Source: Gymnogyps californianus
Taxonomy: Eukaryota; Chordata; Aves; Accipitriformes; Cathartidae
DNA: 64,000 bases
Assembly: GCF_018139145.2 (NCBI RefSeq)
Contig: NC_059478.1
Location: 26,939,001 to 27,003,000 of the forward strand
Reading direction: 5' to 3'
Shown in pieces: positions 45,906 through 59,130 of the stretch (its first letter is position 1; every line of letters begins with the position of its first letter). A program made the translations under genes and the position numbers. The notes beneath the pieces are model-generated. The model was not told the DNA's origin. It saw nothing but the letters and a program-made list of their open reading frames with translations, and searched no databases.

Positions 45906-48900
45906 ATGCTAGGGAAAGGTGAAGTCATAACGGGGTTTTGGTCTCAGCTTTGCTTCTGTACCAATAACAGAATCAGTGGATACAGTTAGGGATGGGTAAC
46001 TGTGGGCTGTGAATGAGCCCATTGATGGAAGTCAAACCTGGCAGAAGTTAATAGGAACAAACGTAATCACAGCTCTTCTCCTTTCAGTCAGGGGGTTTGT
46101 ATAGTGTGAGTGGACATTGCTGAGCCTGGTTTAGGTTTAGGCACAGCTGATCTGCCTTAGGGTCTATTCCAGTGCTGGTTTCTTTGACTCTATTAGATGT
46201 TTTCACACAGAGGTTTTACAGTGACTGCTGATATATCATATCTCAGCTAATTCAGCAGACACCTTGGTACAATTAGTAAGAAGATATTCCCCTATCGCAT
46301 CTAAAACGAAGCTTATTTACAGCTTCTTGGCACAGAAAGTATTTTGCTAACCTCTTACTCCAGAGCCATAGAGGTAGAATTCATCAGATTAACATTTTAG
46401 CTTTGCGGCTTCATCAGAAGGGTCTTTTGCTGTCTGCATCTCCTGAAACGACAGCGATCGCCTTCTAACACCCGTGTATTAGCTGGCGAGCACATCAGCC
46501 ACATTTTAAAGGCAGATTTGCTCTTACCAAGATAATAAATAAGGAAGGGTTGCTGCATTGGTTCCCATCTACAACCCGAGACCATATCTGAGCCAGTCAG
46601 CTCCTGTGGGTTTAAATCATGCTGGTTCAATTTTGGCGAGTACAACACAGGCAGAAGAAACAAACCTTGCCCTCTCACCGCTGGCGCACAGATTGTGCCG
46701 ATGGTGGGCGAAGGTGCCACATGTCACCCGTGGTGTGGTTCAGGCCCGCCCTGGTAACAAATTGCTTGTGGAGGAGAATGGCTCTGAGCCAGCACATTTG
46801 GCTGGGTGGTTTTCAATGAAAATTTAACTAATGAAAAAGCTTTCTGCGACCATTCTCAGTGTTCAGTAAAAGTATGGCTTGATCTTTTTAAAAGTTTATC
46901 TGAAGATATTTTAAAAAACCCCACATTTTTATCCAAACTATTTTTTTTCCTTTACCAAAATCTGTATTTTTTGAAAACCAAACATTGTAGTTTTGAGATT
47001 TTTTTGGTGAACAAAGAAACCAAAGCCCTGCTCTCATCCTGTACCCCTAAAAACCCCAATCCAAACATCTATGGAATTTTGTATTTAATTTCTTTTTTTT
47101 TTTTGTTCACATCAGTTGGGACAGGACTAACCTTTAAAAAAAACCACCAAAAATGTAGGCTGAACTCTTGCTTGTGCTACTACAAAACCTACTAGTGAGC
47201 CTTCAGTATGGAAAACGTATGGGAAATAGAGTGGAAACTGGGAAAAGGTATCATCACTTTAGAGATCGACAGGGATGAATAAGGTCATTGACCATGGTCT
47301 TAGCCCTTCCCTGGACAAAATAATTCCAGTTAACTCCCCCCATCAGACAAAGATTAGCCTCATCTCCTTCAGCAGGGCCAAGTGTATGGAGGCAACTTCA
47401 TATACTTTGAAATAAGTGAGGACTGAAACATGACTATCATAAGTAGCCTGGGTAGATGAGAAGAAGTAAAAGGAGAACTAATGGCACGGAAATTGGGAAC
47501 TCAGTGGTTTTTTCAGGCCTGATTTAAGGCAGAAGAGGGAAGCAGAAGATGTTGGCTCTTGTCCTGGCAGTGGTGGTGAAAGTGGAGGCTGTTTCAAGCC
47601 CTGCAGTCCTCTGTGAGAAACTAAAGGAAATTTCTCTGCAGACTAATGGAAAATGTTCTCTGCTTTTCAGTCTCATTCTTGCTGAAAGTGGAAAATTATT
47701 CTAGAAATTAAACTTCCATGGAAAACAGGATTTTTGAAACTTTGAACTCATCTGTTTTCCAGGAAACCGTTCATTAATAGCCAACGTTATTAGAGAGGGC
47801 AGATGAGTCATGAAAACCTCAAGACATTTTGAGCATGAACTAGCAAAAAATGAAAAAGAAACAAATTGTGTAAGAAAGTGATAGAACTTATTTCTTAATC
47901 TGCTCTCTAAATGGCAATGATAAGGAAGATTTGAGCCAATATGAATCATCTCTTCGAACCCAGAAAATGAGACTAAATTCTCCTCCCAGCCCACTGGGTG
48001 ACACTCCTTTGCAGTTACCTGCACTGAGCCAATTCACACCAGCCTGGCATTTGGCCCTAAATCTCATGCTAACATGACCATACTCTCTCCCTGCACCCTG
48101 GCCAGTTTAAGAGCAGGACTTCAGGAGATTATAGTGATTACAAAATCAAGGCAGAATTCATACTCTGCGGTTGCAGTGCAACTTGACCTACAGTATACTG
48201 GAAAGAAAACTATACCTTAGTAAAGCTAATAAAAGCAAAAGAGCTTATCCATTTCTTTATTTTCACCTGGCTTCAGCTCAGGGACCAGAATTCATTTGTG
48301 GCAAATGCATATAAGTCTCAGCCTTAACTACAATTCATCCTCCTAATCTCCTTTCTGAAGGGTTATGAAATCCTCAATGAAAAGCCTCAGAAGAGCACTA
48401 AATATCATTACTACTGCAGTCCTAGGTGCTACCGTCATGTCCATCAATTGTCAGTTCTTCATCTCAAGACTTGTAGATGTTAAGGTGATGTTGCAAAATG
48501 AGAGAGGCCTTCACACCAGCGGCCTTGGTGACTCAGAATGCTAAGGGAACTACACTGAGTTCAGAAGGCACTCAAGTATCTTTAAGATCACAGTGATTTT
48601 TCATCTTTAATGGTCTTCATCCCTTCTTAGGGCTTCGTTTTGAGGATTAAAATACTTCTTTGTCCTTTGCCAGATATTTGTGTCATAAATGTTAATTTTT
48701 TTTTCCTGGGAATAATCTGCTGAATCCGAAGGTTGTGTAGTGACTTCCACTTTTCCTCCTCATTTTTACTGTCTTGAATATTGTCAAAGATATTGCCTTT
48801 TCCTGCCACAGCCCAGGGTCTTGAGGGCAGCACTGTCGCAAGTCTGTGTCGAAGACTGATCCGGGTATCCCAGAGAAAGATTGCTCCTTCCAAACTCCTT

Positions 48901-50365
48901 TAGAAATACCAATCAATGTTGCCATCTGGAGGACACACGGCTTTACAGTAGACCCTGTTTCCATTTTATGCTGCTGCTGTGATACCCCCATCATGAAAGC
49001 CCAGCTCACCACAAACAGTTGTTACTCTGCTTTTCATGTCCCAGATTTTCTTCAGTTCCTTCTGCAACTGATTACATTTGTTAGTCTTTTTTTGAATGTT
49101 CCATGAAGCCTATCATTATTGTATTACTTTTACATCTGAGAAATTGTTACTATTATCATTATTAAATAATAACAACCATATCTGATATCTTGATTTGACA
49201 GAAACACAAAAAACCCAACCCAAACCCTGTGTTTCCTTTACCAAAGATTTCTGATGTCTTCAAAAAAGCATTTCCTCTCAAAGCAAGGACTGTACAGTGC
49301 TGCAGACTTGGAGCAGGCAGAGCTCTGGCTTGCTCTCTTTAGGAAAGTCAAATAGCAGATTTCTCATGAAACTGGATCATGGATATAAAGCACTGAGTTA
49401 GAAAGGGTTTTTTACACTGATCAATTTAACCTATTCATTTGAAATATTCCTAAGGGTAGAATACCACCTAAATAAATATTAGATGTCTAATATCATCTAG
49501 ACTGCTTCTATAACCTGTATGGTGAGTGTGGTGTCTCCATGGGATGGTTCATCCGACCTAGCTAGACATCTGCTGTAGGAAGGAAAGAGGAACTCTCCAG
49601 AGGTGTGAACCTTTCTCCACTGACTTTAGAGGGGGGTCTAGAGGAGTCTTTTCAAATAGATGTTCAGTTTTTAGATAGCTGAAGGTAACTGAGGTGAACA
49701 CATATGGCTGCCAAAGTTGGGTTAAAACCTTTAGATATCTTGAGACACTGACTTCACTAATCTAGACCAAGGCAGGTCCTCCCTGTTCTGGGCTGAGATA
49801 GTGAATCCTTTGCGACAGAAAGATAATATTAACCATTATAATTGTAGAACTTCTGTAATTGGTTCTGTAATGATTTTATAAACAGCTTCAAGTATGAAGG
49901 AGGTAATCCTGGCATGTCTGTGTTTCATACTAGGTACTCCAAAGAAATCCACTGCTGCAGTTCATGAGTAATTATAATAAATTATATCACAGAAATGATT
50001 CTGCAGCTGTCCCCCAACGTGCACCTGATATTCTGATTTATGCTGAAACCTAACACAATAATTAAAAATAACTCCTCTGGATTTTCTGCTTCTGAACTGC
50101 TTTCTCTTCACTCAGGCTATTTCATGTCTGACAAGAAGTCCATCGCTCCAAGAGGAGCTTTCTTCTGACCTCCATGAAGCCTGGGCATAGGCCTGTTTTC
50201 CTTTCTTGTTCTTTGGTTGAGAATGAGTGGAGGAGATGTGGTTGGTGTGACCATTCCAGCCCCTTGGGTCTGAATTAATTAATTCTGGACAGCATTTTGA
50301 GTAAGCACCTTTTAAGAAAGACACTCAACCTAAAGCACCACAGGTGACTTAAGCATTATTAGGAA
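45906..50365. other. Unique noncoding DNA
   Basis: No gene or recent repeat was recognised. A T-run lies at about 47092-47104. Frames up to 129 codons at 46.8-47.2 kb are T-rich and unlike known proteins. Confidence 0.5.
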
Positions 50366-50369
50366 CAGA

Positions 50370-50660
50370 TAATAGTGCTGGAAATGACCATCAGAGGTCA
50401 TCTTTGTCCACTTCCTGCCCCAAGCATGGTCCAGCTCTGACTAAGCCTCTTGGTCAGACGTTTGTTTAACCCGTTCTTAATGGCCCTTACTTTCAGAGAT
50501 CCCACCACCTCCCCAGAAAACCTCTTCCAGGCTTTTGCAGTTCTTCCTGTTTAAAAGAGCTGTTCTTTTTCCCTCATATTTTATCCAAACTCTTCTCCTG
50601 CAGTATCAGCCTATCATTCCTCATCTTATCCTCCACTGACACAAAGTTAGAAATTGCAGA
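50370..50660 (-). mobile_element. Old CR1 LINE 3' fragment, minus strand
   Basis: The plus strand reads like the reverse complement of a CR1 3' end: catcagaggtcatctttgtc, then cagagatcccaccacctccc, cctcttccaggcttttgcag, and near the far end cattcctcatcttatcctcc with actgacac. These match the familiar words 'aggtcatctagtcc', 'caccacctc..tggg', 'cctgttcca' and 'attacttcttgtcctatcctcagtgg'. It is a 5'-truncated, highly diverged copy of an older CR1 type and carries no usable coding sequence. Confidence 0.7.
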
Positions 50661-51625
50661 GTCAAGAAAACAGAACAGTGATTTTTGTTTACCAGTTGAG
50701 ACAGTGACATCAAACACAGTTGTCAACGTCAATTTGGACACCACAGATGGCCCCTCTTCAAACATCAGTCAGCTCAGAAAGTGATTTCTGGTTCTCAGTG
50801 GAAACAACATCCCCAAGTTGTCGTATCCTGTGAGCTCCCTGGGATAATAGCTTCCAGCAACGTACACCACCATATGCATACTTCAGTGCGCCAAAGCTCC
50901 CGTGACCCGAGGGTAATAACTCGAGTAGACAGTGGCAGAGGATGGATATTGCAAGGTTCAGCGGGAGTGGTCCTTGTAAAAATTAATTGATTTTAGAACA
51001 GATTGCATCCCTGAAGATCTTGACAGTAGGATCCCAGGAGGAAGTGGGCAACCATCCATTCCGTAACCTCCACAGCTTTTGTCAGCTTGCAAGTTAGGTT
51101 CCCTGCTCCATAGGGTGTTTATAAATTGTATGTAGGAGCCTGTATGGACACATATAGAGACATATGGAGACCTCGTGTTCCCTGGCCCAGGCTCTCCTAT
51201 ACTCCTAATTTAAAGGAATGCCTCTGTTCCTAGCTGGCCTTTTAGTGATTTATGGAGTATTCCTTCAGTATTCTTGCTTTAAAATTGGAATGCAAGTTTA
51301 GCAGGGACAGTTTTGTAAGGAGAATGACATTAATTTCACAGAATTGGAGAATTTATTTTAAAGGCAACAGAATTTCTTACTTGATATCCTTCCAAGTGGT
51401 CTTGTAAATAATTTTATTCTCTACTTGGTATAGTGGGGTTGAGTACAGTCCTAATTAAGTGCTTCCGGTTCTACTTTTATCTATTAGCAGCCTTCTTCGT
51501 AATACCAGTTTGTAAATAGTATGAAGTTGGAAACTGTGGTATGCTCACATACTTTCAGCCACATTGTGATACAATGCCACTTGTAAATCTCAAAACATGC
51601 TATAAAAGGTTTTTCCCATGGCTTG
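50661..51625. other. Unique noncoding DNA
   Basis: No gene or repeat was recognised between the CR1 fragment and the MIR-like fragment. Confidence 0.5.
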
Positions 51626-51629
51626 CCTC

Positions 51630-51770
51630 AGAGCACTGATGGAAACTGAGGCACAGTACAGTGATGTGATTTGGTCCAACAGGACTCTTCAAGCCATGGC
51701 AGAGCCATGAAGACCCCCAGAGCCCTCCTGTACCCCTCTCTGTGCCAGTGTCCCTACCCATGGTGCTCAG
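51630..51770 (-). repeat. MIR-like ancient SINE fragment, minus strand
   Basis: The plus strand reads ggaaactgaggcacagtaca, gtgatgtgatttggtccaac, then catggcagagccatgaagac. This parallels the reverse complement of the MIR core ('gaaactgaggcacagag', 'gtgacttgcccaaggtc', 'gtggcagagccaggat'). Confidence 0.6.
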
Positions 51771-53315
51771 GGATTTAATGATGCTTGTACCAATTTTGAG
51801 CCTTTGTTTCCACCACTAAATCATGTGTTAAATTCAGTTGAAATTTTCTAGTGGCCTTGAAGGGCGTGGAGAGGGCCCTCGTCTTCATCTCCAGGTAGAT
51901 GTCTGGACAGGCTGGCATACACTGCGACTGCATTAACAAAACCCTTGGTGGAACCACTTTCTGCTGCCTTGGAAATTGCAATGTTTAAGGGAATAATTTT
52001 GCTATCACCACTGTTTTCTTTTGTATCCCTCCCCCAAAACAGAGCAGTATTTCACCCCAAATGAAATGGGCTGTCGCTTTCAGAACAGGACATTTGACTC
52101 CTCTGTGTGACTTTGCCATTTTTGTCTTGTTGAATACTCTGTGTCGGAGGATGATAAATGATTGCAGAGCAAAGTAAAAAAAAATAGGCTGAAATCAAAA
52201 TGTTTCAACTTTGTTGAAAAAACACATTCCAATTGAGCCAAAGTGGGTTTTTCAAGGAAGTTTCCTAATGGGGAAATTGTAATTGTGAGCAGGGGGAATT
52301 GTAAGCTGCTCCAGGGATTTAGTAAAAATATTTATTTTTGCAAAAGATCTTGCAGGAACCTTTTCCATAAACGACCCCCAACAGAGATGCACTAACCCCT
52401 CTCCTCATTCCTATGAGGATCAGAACGTTTCTCGAGACTTTTGGGATTGGGATTGGGTTTGGGAGCCTTTGGAGAGGAGTGTGCAGTTCTCACTGTGCTC
52501 TACCACAATATATTGCATTTATCCCACTTCAATGTGGAAAGTGTGTCTTTAATTTCCAGTGAACAAAGATTTGGTTTCCAGTTCTGCCTTGTTTTCACCA
52601 TGTATTTTCCAAACACACTTTTTTTTTTTCATTTAATGTTCACCTTTAACCTATTGATTTGCTATAAAAACAAGCCCTTTTATAAAGGAAAGGTAAAAGG
52701 AAATGAGGGAAAACATAAACACATTGCAAAAGTAAGGATTTCCCAGAATAAACCCACATATAACACAAATATATGATGTAGCTTCTTTTATTAGCACTGT
52801 AAAAAAGAAGGCAGGGAAAAATGTGAAAATACATTAGGGATTTTAAAGCCAAGCAAATCAATTAGTCATTACTGACATAAATTTCCCTTTCTTGGGGACG
52901 TTCAACCTTCTCATATCCCGTGGATGAACTCTAAAGCACCTGTAGTAGATCTGTTTTCAGTAAAGAGATTTAAACTACTGTAGATGTTTTTCCAAGGAAA
53001 ATACAATGTTGACAGAATAATGCGTGGAAGAAGAGGCTACTAAGGCAGCTGCTATAAATTGCCAGCGTTGTAATCCCTCTTGCAACACGCCCAACTTCAC
53101 AGGATGTGCATTTGTTGATTCTTTACATATGGTTTTGAGTAAAAGTAATTTACCCTCCCCACAACATGACGAAAACCAAGCATACCCTGCAATTGAAAAG
53201 GGAAGGTCCTCCCCTCACTTCCCTCCCCTCCCTGAGCACTGGAACAATGATGCTCATTTTGAAAAGCAGCGTCACGTTTTCACAAGTATCTCCAGAACCT
53301 GGACAGATGGCTGTG
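51771..53315. other. Unique noncoding DNA
   Basis: No gene or transposon was recognised. A T-run lies at about 52619-52629. AT-rich complex sequence occurs at about 52640-53000. Confidence 0.5.
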
Positions 53316-53319
53316 GTGC

Positions 53320-54730
53320 TGGCATGGGTTAGGACATGAGTGTTCCCAGCTGCCCCGGCAGGTCCTGGCCGTGTGCTGAGGGCTCAGGTGGTCCCCCCAG
53401 GATGCCCAACTTTGCTTGTGCTGCCACCAGAGGTGGGTCTCTGGTAGTGCCTCGCACCACGGGCACACGGTGCTTTCTGTGGCCCCCCACGTCTGCCAGG
53501 GCAGGGGAGCAACCACCTGGGCGAGATGGTGGGAACCTCTTCTGCCGTCCTGGCATAGTTTGGCTGTTGAAGCTTTCTACTCCTACATCTTTTTCCCCAA
53601 AGCAATTTTAGCATCTTAACCTTAGACACAGTGAGGCGCTTATAAACCCTTCTGAGTAGTCAAAGCTGATTCTGTGCTATTACAGGGGTTTTTTTAAGCA
53701 AAGGTTCTAATTTAAGCATTTCCAGCCCTTTCTTCTGGTGGATGCACCCTGAAACCCCACTCTTTGTAGCTGGATTTATTTTCTGACGGATCATTTCCCC
53801 TGTCGTCTTCACCGTGTGGCTGCAGAAACAGCTGCCCATGGCTGGTTCAGCCTGACTGCTGCTGCTTGGGGAAACCCCTGCCCAGGGCTTCCTGAGCTGG
53901 GATGGGTTTTGGATCCCTCAGGGGTGATCTGTGCATGCTGATCCTGAGCACATGAGTGCTCTGGATCCCTGAGCTCACAAAAATATCCCTGGAGCAGAAC
54001 TGTAAAACAGGCAGAGGAAAGGATTTTGCGGCAGAACGTATTTGTTGGGTGTGGAGTGCGTGCACCTTGGGAGTGCCTGTTGCTGTGAGAGCAAGAGTAG
54101 GAGCACAAGGAGGCAACCGCCACGCTCTTCTTTCCCAACTCTTGTCCTTTGCAGGAGCCTTGCTCTGTCTCCTTCTCAGCTATTCTGGTCTTAGCTCCAA
54201 GGATTGTTTCTACTATGGCTTGTTATCTAGTAATTTTTCCATTGAAAATGCTTTAGCAATTGCAGCAATGATCAGCACCCAGGACTCTTCTCCCGCACCC
54301 TTGAGCAGATGCAGCCAAGCCAAACTCCCTCGTTCGATCCCTTATCCCAGCAGCTCTTGAGCTGCCTCCTACATGACCGCATCAAAAGGGCTGGGGATGC
54401 TCCCACCCTGTCCCTGCTGGTGTGCCTTCGGAGGCTGCTAGTCTGAGCCTCTCCAGGACGAGGTGGGAACTGAAACCCCGATCTCCCTTCTCCAGTGCGA
54501 GTGCCCAAACCATGAGGCTGGGGTGAGAGATCTGGGCTGTGCAATTTGTGGGAGCAGTTCAGAAGCAGCTCTCACACCGGTGCTGCTGCATGGGGGAAGC
54601 CGAATCCTGGCCACGGCAGTAAGCGAGCAGCCGGGGTTCTGCAGCGGACGGTGCCCCAGCTCTGCTGGACCCAGCTGCGTGCCAGCCTTGTGCAATGCAC
54701 GGCACTGCTGCACCCCAGGAGAGGAGTGAG
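53320..54730. other. GC-rich noncoding patch
   Basis: GC content rises over about 1.4 kb, with overlapping open frames of 60-134 codons on both strands and in several frames. That is the pattern of stop-poor GC-rich DNA and not of one real exon. CpG frequency is only moderately raised. No protein similarity was recognised. Confidence 0.4.
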
Positions 54731-55845
54731 AATAGGGGAGATAAATAAACTGCCACTGGCATCAGGTATCAAAAGGGTTTCACTGCTTGGCAGGGGAATT
54801 TGCATTTTTTAGCCAGGCAACCATTTTTTTTCTGTTTGTGGGGTTTTTTTTTTATTCTCCCTAAATAAATAAGGATCATTTCCTGTAGAAAATAATTTCT
54901 GTAGAAAAAAAACCAACAGAGACCTGTTTCACACACACAGACACACACACAAACCATGCAGTTAGTTGGAATCCTAACTGCCTGTGGAAAAACAACGTAG
55001 ATGGACGTTTCTGGCTGTTTGCAATGAGCCCCCAAGCTGATGGCTCTGATCTGGCCCTCCCCAGCATGAAAATCTCAGGAGGAAAAGGTGTCCTCGCGTT
55101 GTTCTGTTTTGGGGGTGCTGCTACCTCCATAGTGCCTTACTGGGGACTGTGGGATGCCCGTGGGGAGGGACAAAAAGCTGGCAGGACCTGGGTGTGGGAG
55201 CCGGAGAATCAAATAATCTTTGGATTGACAAACTACGCATGGCTGGGCTGCGTATGGCCATAAGGCTCCTGCGCGATGCCGTTTGGCCCAAGGTTTGATA
55301 TTTACCGGTTCGCACTTGCTGTATGGGTCTGTGACCTTTTTTTGAAACTTTTTCTTTACGAGTTTATTTTGGCTGGGCTCAGGCATTCATAAAATTCCTA
55401 GGGAACGGGAGGTTTGAAGCATGGCTTGTAAAAGGAGGAGAAGGGAGGTGGGAGAATGGATTGAGGAGGAGAGTTTTCCATTACCCTGTCATAGCCTCCC
55501 TAACACGGGTCTTACGCCTCTGAGCTCCTCTCCAAAACTCCAGGCTTCTGAAAAGAGAAGAGAGAAAGGGAGGAGGGAGGGGGGAAAGCTTCCTTCCCCG
55601 TTTGGGAGGCAGGATCTGTCCCTAAGTAGATAGGTCTTTCTCCAGTTTCCCTTGTCAGTCATCCTTCTGTAGCTTTTGGTCTTCGCAGCAGGTCAGCAGA
55701 GTTGGTGAATAGCTCGGCAAGCACAAGGCATCTGAAACAAATTAGATCTCTTATAGCCACCCAGAGACTGATGATGGATGGAGGTCTGTATTTACAGCAA
55801 AACTAATTGGCAACATACACAGACATCCAAAAAAGTATATTATTT
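54731..55845. other. Noncoding DNA with a CA microsatellite
   Basis: A CA repeat with interruptions lies at 54930-54953, next to T- and A-runs (54829-54853). A purine-rich tract occurs at about 55545-55590. No gene was recognised. Confidence 0.5.
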
Positions 55846-55849
55846 TGCC

Positions 55850-56250
55850 AGACTTTGGAGTCGCTAGGCCCTTTATTTTTTATTGTAGAACATTATACAG
55901 CTAGAGATAAAAAAGAACAGTGAAAGTTTTAAATCTAATAAAAGCATTTGACTGCAGAGTAAAAATAACATACACAGAGAAGTTTGATTTGGAATCGAAT
56001 TTTATTAATGGTCTTTTCTCCACAAAATGTTTCCAATTAAAAAACAATTCTGAAGTGATGCATTAATAAACTGCTTTTCCCCCCCTCCTTTGGAGGGACT
56101 AAGACTTTTAAAGGCTGAGGTGGATAAAAAAAGCCATTGCATGTTATTAAAATATAATTTAATATAACCTAAATATAGTGCTTGCATACCACGGAGAGAA
56201 AGCTGGCTGTATAATTGAATTCGAAACAATGATAGTATGTTGACTTTTCA
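55850..56250. promoter_or_regulatory. Candidate conserved noncoding element
   Basis: This is AT-rich but complex sequence with clustered homeodomain-type cores (tctaataaaagc, ttttattaatggtc, gcattaataaac, tataatttaat). It has no coding frame and no interspersed repeat. A regulatory role is inferred from texture only. Confidence 0.3.
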
Positions 56251-57395
56251 AAGAGAAATATTATCAGATTGTGAGCTGCTGTTCAAAAGACAGGTCTTCT
56301 TTAAACACTGAGGCATGTAAGAAGCAATAAAGAGCAGAATCAGCCAGGTTTCCCTGGACAGCATGTGGCAGATTTAGATTTCTCAAAGGCACGAATAGAT
56401 GTGAAATTGGGAGCATGCGGTAGATGAGCAGTCTGGATTCCAACAAGTCATTTGTTTGATTTTTAGATGAACGGCATCTTTGCTTAAAAAAGAAGAGAGA
56501 AGGGAGAATATATAGAGAGACAGACAGATAAAATGGATGTTGCAGATTTGGTCTCCAAAAAGTGTTTGACAAAATTGTGTATATCTATCTGTCAATCTCA
56601 TTTAGCAGAGCCTGGCTGAGTGATGAAAGATTGTGTGAAGTGTTTTCCCTGGGCTGAGCGCTTTGTTCCCTGATATACATATTTGCATGAGAAATAGGTG
56701 AGCTCTAGAGAAGGTCAAATGCATGATGAGAAGGGAGGGTGCTTTGGGGTGGGGAGGGGACTCTGATTCCCCTGACCACCTCCACTTCTGTCCCCTTCCT
56801 TATTTTTGTTTCAAAGCAGGGATGAGCAGAGACCTCAGGAGGAGCAGATGATCTGTTTTATCACCTTTCTGTGCTAAAAATCCAACTTTCTCTTTGCTCG
56901 CCTGAAAGGCAAAAGAACAAGTTCCCTGCCCTACCCCAAACGCTAGCGTCACCGAAATCTCCATCACGAGGAAACCTCCTCCCCAAGCCCAGACAAAGCC
57001 AGGGGCTGCAGCAGGCGCAGTGGGACCTGGGAGCACCCGCACCCTGCGGCACCTCTGCCGGCACAGAGCCAGGGGAAAGGGGTCGTCCTCGTCCCCCGGG
57101 GCCTCGTCCCACCCCAGCAGGGTGAAGACCTCTCTATGCACAACCGTATCATTTGCATCCACTTCAACACCCCTTTCCCCAGCAGCACCGTGTGAAGGGA
57201 TCTTAGTGCAAATAAGAATTAGACCCATGATCTTCCTCCAAAGGATTATCCCTGATCGCCCATTATTACTATTATTACTGTGTTTGCTGGGGCGGGTTTT
57301 CTTATTCTAAGCTTTTTTCTTTTTTTTTGGCTGCATCTGGGAAGCAGTCCTTTGTGTAAATAGCTATCAGAGTGAGCAGGGGTATGTGATCCATT
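56251..57395. other. Unique noncoding DNA with a GC-rich patch
   Basis: A GC-rich patch at about 56990-57125 has several CpG (gcacccgcaccctgcggcac, cgtcctcgtcccccggggcc). It holds overlapping frames on both strands (up to 142 codons) with no recognised product. T-runs follow at about 57310-57330. Confidence 0.45.
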
Positions 57396-57399
57396 AGCT

Positions 57400-57600
57400 C
57401 TGCTGAAAACACAATCATTGTGTTATTCCAAGCTGATGAAAATGTCCTCTGTAGTTTTCTCTCCCAATGTCCACATGCCAATCAGCGTTTGTCAGTGATA
57501 TAATTTTCTCGCATAAACACATCCGTTGTGCAACTTCCACTCCGGGTAAATAGATATAATTCCAAAACCAAATAACGCACTCGGAGGGGAATGGGAGATT
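57400..57600. promoter_or_regulatory. Candidate conserved noncoding element
   Basis: The complex, repeat-free block contains tgatataattttctcgc, aaatagatataattcc and aaccaaataacgcac strings, and no coding frame spans it. It resembles vertebrate enhancer sequence. Unproven without alignment. Confidence 0.25.
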
Positions 57601-58635
57601 AGACAGACAAGGAGGTGGAGGGGGAGTGGAGGGGAGCGAAGCTGCAAGGAGAGATCAGCTTTAATTGCAAAGGGGGAAGACGGAAAATTCTCGGGAACAG
57701 GCAACACGGCTGGTTTATTTCTTCATACGGCAAAAAAGCCTGGGAAGGCGAATAGTTGGGGCTATTTTTTTCATGAACATTTGTGAACGAGGACCACCAT
57801 GAATTGCTGAAAGATGGATGGCTGTTGTTTATGGAATTGGGAAAACATTTTTTTCCCAATTTGAAACAGAATAGACAATATGCTGTAAGTGGGGAGGTGC
57901 CATTTCCCCTTTTTCACCAGAAGGTCTGCTCAGACATACTACATTTTTTCCCCCTCCTTGTTCAAAGCTTACATAACCTCCGGGTAATTGTATCTTTGAA
58001 TCCAATATTGCAGACTTATGCAAAAGAATGTTTTCCATCCCATATGTTTCCAGTGCATTTGTGTGTGTGTGTGTTTGTGTGTAAGGAAATTTATAAAATA
58101 AATTCTTTATTTACATGAGTCCCCAGACTTGGCAGAGCATGGGTGTGCCATGTGCATTTATACAGTATTGGTCCATGACTGTATGTTGTGTATATTTAAA
58201 TATATACCCTGCCTACACACTGTACGAAAGGCATATGTGTACATCAGAAAATACTATATGACTGCAGAAAATATATCTTTCCTTTAAAGGAATGTCTTAT
58301 ATGTGATCCTATAAGAGAATTATTCAACAAAACAGGCTGGTGCTGAAGAAGGGAAAAAAAATATCTACAATTATGTGTGTTTGTGTGTGTGTACATACAC
58401 TTTGTGTGTGTATACATAAACACTTGTGTGTCTTTCCAGGTCACAGCCCTTGCAAAACTGAAGTCTAAAAGGGCTCCTACATGAGACAGGATCTACCTCT
58501 TGTCCCAAGACAGAATAAAACCTATTAACCATTTCCCGAACTGACTCACACTGCCAAAAACATGCTTCTCTGTTCATATTTGTGTGTACACTTCTCTCCA
58601 AACACATGAATTTTAAATTCTCCTCTGCCTTAGAA
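57601..58635. other. Noncoding DNA with TG microsatellites and a hairpin
   Basis: A TG run lies at 58060-58082, and a degenerate TG/TA tract at about 58372-58436. An 11-bp perfect inverted repeat lies at 57835-57861. No gene was recognised. Confidence 0.5.
57835..57861. repeat. 11-bp inverted repeat with 5-nt spacer
   Basis: The arms aattgggaaaa (57835-57845) and ttttcccaatt (57851-57861) are exact reverse complements around a 5-nt loop. It could be a short RNA or DNA hairpin. Its AT-rich arms could also pair by chance. Confidence 0.75.
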
Positions 58636-58639
58636 CACC

Positions 58640-59130
58640 AGCTGGGGTGATTTCAGAGGCAACCTGACCCCGGTGGGAGAGCAGCACAGTCCCATGCCTC
58701 CCTCCTCGGGCAGGCAGATTGCAGGCAGCTGCCTGTACACACAAACCGTGCAGGCCGGAGGTGCTTTCCGCCTCTTTCCATCTGCATGCCGTCCTCTCCT
58801 CCCGCTGGGGAGATGCTGCGGGTGTCAGCCTGTGCAGCCGGGGTGTTTGCTGCAGGACAGCCGTGCCGCAGCACACGGGTTGAGCATCTCCCCGCGTGGG
58901 AGGGGGAGAGGGGCTGAATCAGGGTCCCGGCGAGGTTTTGCAAAGCTCCTCCACTCACTGGGAGGCGGCAACATCCCTAAATGCTTCCTGGCTGCTCTGT
59001 TCCCAACCATAATCATTGCTCCTGCCAAGAGCAATAGTGGCTGTTGCCCTTCTTGCCTAAAGCACCAGCTATCCCAAACCCACTCGTGCCCCGCCGCTGC
59101 CAGCGCCCTGTGCAGGGGGCTGCCCGCCTG
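58640..59130. other. GC-rich patch with scattered CpG
   Basis: Compared with the flanks, CpG is raised (for example catctccccgcgtggg and ccccgccgctgcc). Frames overlap on both strands and none is recognised. It could be a small CpG island or enhancer. Confidence 0.3.

Noticed and set aside
53320..54730. Cluster of overlapping open frames as a coding exon
   Set aside because: Frames of similar length occur on both strands and in several phases, as expected for GC-rich DNA. No domain is recognised.
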